Origin: Simkania negevensis
Lineage (GTDB): Bacteria > Chlamydiota > Chlamydiia > Chlamydiales > JAFITR01
Assembly (NCBI GenBank): GCA_017116025.1
Contig: JAFITR010000063.1
Coordinates: forward strand, 1-8,481
DNA: 8,481 bases
Reading direction: 5' to 3'
The position numbers and the translations under genes were made by a program. The notes under the pieces were generated by a model. It saw only the letters and a list, made by a program, of their open reading frames with translations, searched no databases and was not told where the DNA came from. Position 1 is the stretch's first letter. The number at the start of each line of letters is the position of its first letter. Shown here piece by piece: positions 5,416 to 8,481 of the stretch.

Positions 5416-8400
5416 ATGTCCTGGGTTCCCTTACATCTCCATTCGCAATACTCCATCCTCGATGCTACACCAACGGTAGAGGCAATAGCAGCTTGTGCAA
5501 AAGGGTATGACATTCCCGCCGTGGCACTCACTGATCACGGGAACATGCATGGAGCGATCGACTTCTACAAAACGTGCAAAAAAACAGGGGTCAAACCGAT
5601 TATCGGCTGTGAAGTCTATGTCGCACGCGGATCGCGCCACGACAAGACACCCTCATCCAAAAAATCCTACCACCTTGTCCTTATTGCCAAAAACGACGAG
5701 GGATACCACAACCTCTGTAAACTCACCTCGCTCGCTTTCCTCGAAGGATTCTACTACCGCCCGCGCGTTGACAAAGAGCTGCTGGAACAATACCACAGCG
5801 GCCTTATCTGCCTGTCGGGTTGCATGGGAAGCCCCATCTCCCAAGCGGCCCTTTCTTCAGAAGAAGCGTTAGAAAAAGAGATTGCATGGCACCACGATCT
5901 CTTCCAAGAGGATTTCTACCTCGAGCTGCAGCGCCACGCGATGGCACCTGAACAGATCCATGCTGACGCCATCGATCAAGAGACATGGCTCCTACAAGAA
6001 CACCAACGGTTTATCGACAAACAAGATACAATCAATGCTCTGCTTATCGCACAATCTCAAAAGAAAGCGATTCCCTTAGTCGCTACAAACGACATCCACT
6101 ACATTGAAAGAGATGACTGGAAAGCGCACGAAATCCTGCTCAATATCCAATCGGGTGAGCCGTGTGAAATATGGGAACGCGATGCCTTTGGCAACAACAA
6201 GATACGTATCCCCAACCCTAAAAGACGCGTCTACCCCTCGCACGAGATGTATTTTAAATCTCCTGAACAGATGCGAGAGCTTTTTGCCGACCACCCAGAA
6301 GCGATCGACAACACCCTCAAAGTAGCAGAAAAGTGCGTTCTTGAAATTGACTTCGACACTAAACACTACCCCGTCTTTCACCCCCCTTCGGATAAGGAGA
6401 ATCAAACCACTTCAGAAAACCGCGATACCGCCGTCGCACACTACCTGCAAAAACTGTGCGAAGAAAACATTCGCACACGCTACACAAAAGAAAGACTTGC
6501 CGCCATCCAAACCGTCTATCCCAACCGCTCCCCTCTCGATATCGTCAGAGAACGGCTTAAACACGAACTAGATATCATCACCTCAAAAGGGATGACCGAC
6601 TACCTCCTCATCGTCTGGGATTTCATCCATTGGGCAAAAAAACAGGGAATCCCCGTAGGCCCTGGGAGAGGATCAGGCGCAGGCTCTATCGTCGTCTACC
6701 TCCTTGGCATCACTGACATCGAACCGCTACGCTTCAGCCTCTTCTTCGAACGGTTCATCAACCCCGAACGCCTCTCCTACCCCGACATCGACGTCGACAT
6801 CTGCATGGACAGGCGCAACGAGGTGATCGACTACACAGTCAACAAATACAACAAAGCCAACGTCGCTCAAATCATCACCTTCGGCACGATGAAAGCCAAG
6901 ATGGTCATCCGTGATGTCGCCCGCGTTCTCAATATCCCTCTGTCTAAAGCTGATACTATCGCCAAACTCGTACCCGACGATCTCAATATCACCCTCGACA
7001 AAGCCCTCGATACCGACCCCGACTTCTACCGCATCTACCACAATGACGACGAAGCCCGCCGCATCATCGACCTAGGGAAAAAACTTGAGGGATCAATACG
7101 CTCTACAGGCACCCACGCCGCAGGAATCATTATCTCCGATTCCAACCTCACCGACTACATCCCCGTATGCAACGCCAAAGATTCCGATATCGCTGCAACA
7201 CAATACTCCATGAAGCCCGTCGAAGCTGTAGGGATGCTCAAAATCGACTTGCTCGGCCTCACAACACTGACCTCTATACAAACCGCCATCAACGATATCA
7301 AAGAACGGCACAACAGAGAGATCGATTGGGTAAACCTCCCCTTCGACGACAAAAAAACCTTCGACCTACTCAACCGCGGACAAACCCTCGGTATCTTCCA
7401 ATTAGAATCTCCCGGCATGCAGGAGCTTGCCAAACAGCTCCACCTCGACAAGTTCGAAGAGATCATCGCTGTCGTCGCCCTATACCGCCCCGGCCCTATG
7501 GACATGATCCCATCATTCATCGCACGTAAACACGGCACCGAACCCATCGAATACGACCACCCGTGGATGGAACCGATCCTAAGCGAAACATATGGTGTCA
7601 TGGTTTACCAAGAACAGGTGATGCAAATCGCCAGCCGCCTTGCAAACTACAGCCTTGGCGAAGGTGATGTCCTCCGACGCGCTATGGGCAAAAAAGATAT
7701 GAAAGCAATGGCCGAACAGCGCGAAAAGTTTTTGAAAGGCGCCTTCGATAATGGCATCGAGGAAACCACCTCGATGGCGATCTTTGACAAGATGGAAAAG
7801 TTTGCCGCATACGGCTTCAACAAATCCCACGCTACCGCATACGGATACCTCGCCTACGTTACCGCCTACCTCAAAGCAAACTACCCCAAAGAGTGGCTTG
7901 CCGCTCTGATGACATGCGTCAGCGATGACACAACAAAAGTAGCCAAATTCATCCGCGAAGCACACGCAATGAACATCAATGTCCTCCCTCCCGATATCAA
8001 CGAATCAGGAGAAATCTTCGCCGCTACAGAAAAAGGGATCCGCTTCTCCCTCACCGCCATCAAAGGGATCGGACACAATGTCGTCGAAGCCGTCGTACAT
8101 GCAAAAAAACAAAAAGGGGCCTTTAAAAGCCTCTATAACTTCTTCCAACGCGTAGACCTCAAGCGGGTAGGAAAAAAAACCGCCGAACAGCTCATCCTCG
8201 CCGGCGCCTTCGACTTCGTCGGATGGTCGCGCGATGAACTCGTCGCCAGCGTAGAAGCGATGTACAACAGCGCCGCCGTCGAACAAAAAGAAAAAGCCAA
8301 AGGCGTCACAACCTTCTGGTCCCTCCTCGGAGAAGATGATAACAATGAAGGGCGCTTCGCCAAACCCCCTAACATCGAAACGCCCACCCCCAAAGCAATT

Positions 8401-8481
8401 GTGCTCACACACGAAAAAGAACGGCTCGGATTCTTCATCTCCGGACACCCACTCGACGCCTACAAACACATCACACAACGC
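5416..8481 (+). CDS. dnaE: DNA polymerase III alpha subunit, C-terminus cut by the window edge
   Basis: This is the replicative DNA polymerase catalytic subunit; 1022 residues are present and the frame is open at the right edge. The PHP domain comes first: HLHSQYS at 7-13, TDHGN at 39-43, GCEVYVA at 64-70 and TNDIH at 224-228. All nine expected metal ligands seem present (His7, His9, Asp16, His41, Glu66, His86, Cys136, Asp226, His228). The polymerase core has GPGRGSGAGS (415-424), the catalytic pair Asp459 and Asp461 in PDIDVD, and the third catalytic Asp611 in KIDLLGL. YRPGPMD and YGFNKSHATAYGY of the fingers region are intact, and a helix-hairpin-helix region lies at about 876-935. The visible part ends just after the SGHPLD motif, before the OB fold, so the tail with the main clamp-binding motif is missing. 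The catalytic pair lies about 58 residues later than in E. coli because of insertions after about residue 178 and after about residue 245. The ATG at 5416 has only a weak AAAGAA upstream, consistent with coupling to uhpC 29 bp before. Codons strongly favour C at third positions. Confidence 0.97.
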   Translation, partial: MSWVPLHLHSQYSILDATPTVEAIAACAKGYDIPAVALTDHGNMHGAIDFYKTCKKTGVKPIIGCEVYVARGSRHDKTPSSKKSYHLVLIAKNDEGYHNLCKLTSLAFLEGFYYRPRVDKELLEQYHSGLICLSGCMGSPISQAALSSEEALEKEIAWHHDLFQEDFYLELQRHAMAPEQIHADAIDQETWLLQEHQRFIDKQDTINALLIAQSQKKAIPLVATNDIHYIERDDWKAHEILLNIQSGEPCEIWERDAFGNNKIRIPNPKRRVYPSHEMYFKSPEQMRELFADHPEAIDNTLKVAEKCVLEIDFDTKHYPVFHPPSDKENQTTSENRDTAVAHYLQKLCEENIRTRYTKERLAAIQTVYPNRSPLDIVRERLKHELDIITSKGMTDYLLIVWDFIHWAKKQGIPVGPGRGSGAGSIVVYLLGITDIEPLRFSLFFERFINPERLSYPDIDVDICMDRRNEVIDYTVNKYNKANVAQIITFGTMKAKMVIRDVARVLNIPLSKADTIAKLVPDDLNITLDKALDTDPDFYRIYHNDDEARRIIDLGKKLEGSIRSTGTHAAGIIISDSNLTDYIPVCNAKDSDIAATQYSMKPVEAVGMLKIDLLGLTTLTSIQTAINDIKERHNREIDWVNLPFDDKKTFDLLNRGQTLGIFQLESPGMQELAKQLHLDKFEEIIAVVALYRPGPMDMIPSFIARKHGTEPIEYDHPWMEPILSETYGVMVYQEQVMQIASRLANYSLGEGDVLRRAMGKKDMKAMAEQREKFLKGAFDNGIEETTSMAIFDKMEKFAAYGFNKSHATAYGYLAYVTAYLKANYPKEWLAALMTCVSDDTTKVAKFIREAHAMNINVLPPDINESGEIFAATEKGIRFSLTAIKGIGHNVVEAVVHAKKQKGAFKSLYNFFQRVDLKRVGKKTAEQLILAGAFDFVGWSRDELVASVEAMYNSAAVEQKEKAKGVTTFWSLLGEDDNNEGRFAKPPNIETPTPKAIVLTHEKERLGFFISGHPLDAYKHITQR

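Noticed and set aside
6727..8478. Several minus-strand frames of about 100-157 residues antisense to dnaE
   Set aside because: The strong C preference at third codon positions in dnaE removes stop codons from the opposite strand. DnaE motifs run without interruption on the plus strand throughout.

Overview
The window looks like chromosomal DNA from a member of the Chlamydiota, more likely an environmental chlamydia (Parachlamydia/Waddlia/Simkania-like) than a Chlamydia species. The main reason is a UhpC-type hexose-phosphate antiporter gene followed 29 bp later on the same strand by dnaE. I recall this same order from Chlamydia trachomatis. The DnaE also carries extra segments in and just after its PHP domain relative to E. 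coli. This taxonomic assignment is inference; no rRNA or other marker gene is present.

Layout. (1) Positions 1-153 are a short gap with no secure gene; a minus-strand reading frame may begin at position 30 and run off the left edge. (2) Positions 165-3800, minus strand, hold one very large gene for a 1211-residue protein. It has an N-terminal FHA-like domain, a long acidic linker with a 16-glutamate run, one membrane span near residue 300, and about 890 residues predicted to lie outside the inner membrane. Its stop codon sits in the loop of a perfect 11-bp hairpin. The protein contains no cysteine. I do not recognise it as a named family. Its layout recalls the type III secretion ring protein SctD/CdsD, but it is much larger and I cannot see the SctD periplasmic ring-building domains. 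(3) Positions 3801-4012 are a divergent intergenic region with candidate promoters in both directions, a 10-bp palindrome and a possible hairpin around the uhpC start. (4) Positions 4013-5386, plus strand, encode a UhpC/GlpT/UhpT-family antiporter, probably the glucose-6-phosphate importer. (5) Positions 5416-8481, plus strand, encode the DNA polymerase III alpha subunit, cut by the right edge after 1022 residues.

How the parts relate. uhpC and dnaE are probably co-transcribed: the spacing is short and there is no terminator between them. That would link import of host sugar phosphate with replication capacity, though the link may be only historical. The large FHA gene is transcribed divergently and nothing here ties it functionally to the other two. 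It is the least explained item in the window. Both the FHA-gene and dnaE regions have more C than G on the plus strand although the genes point in opposite directions, so the skew probably reflects replication-strand bias with the plus strand as lagging template partner.
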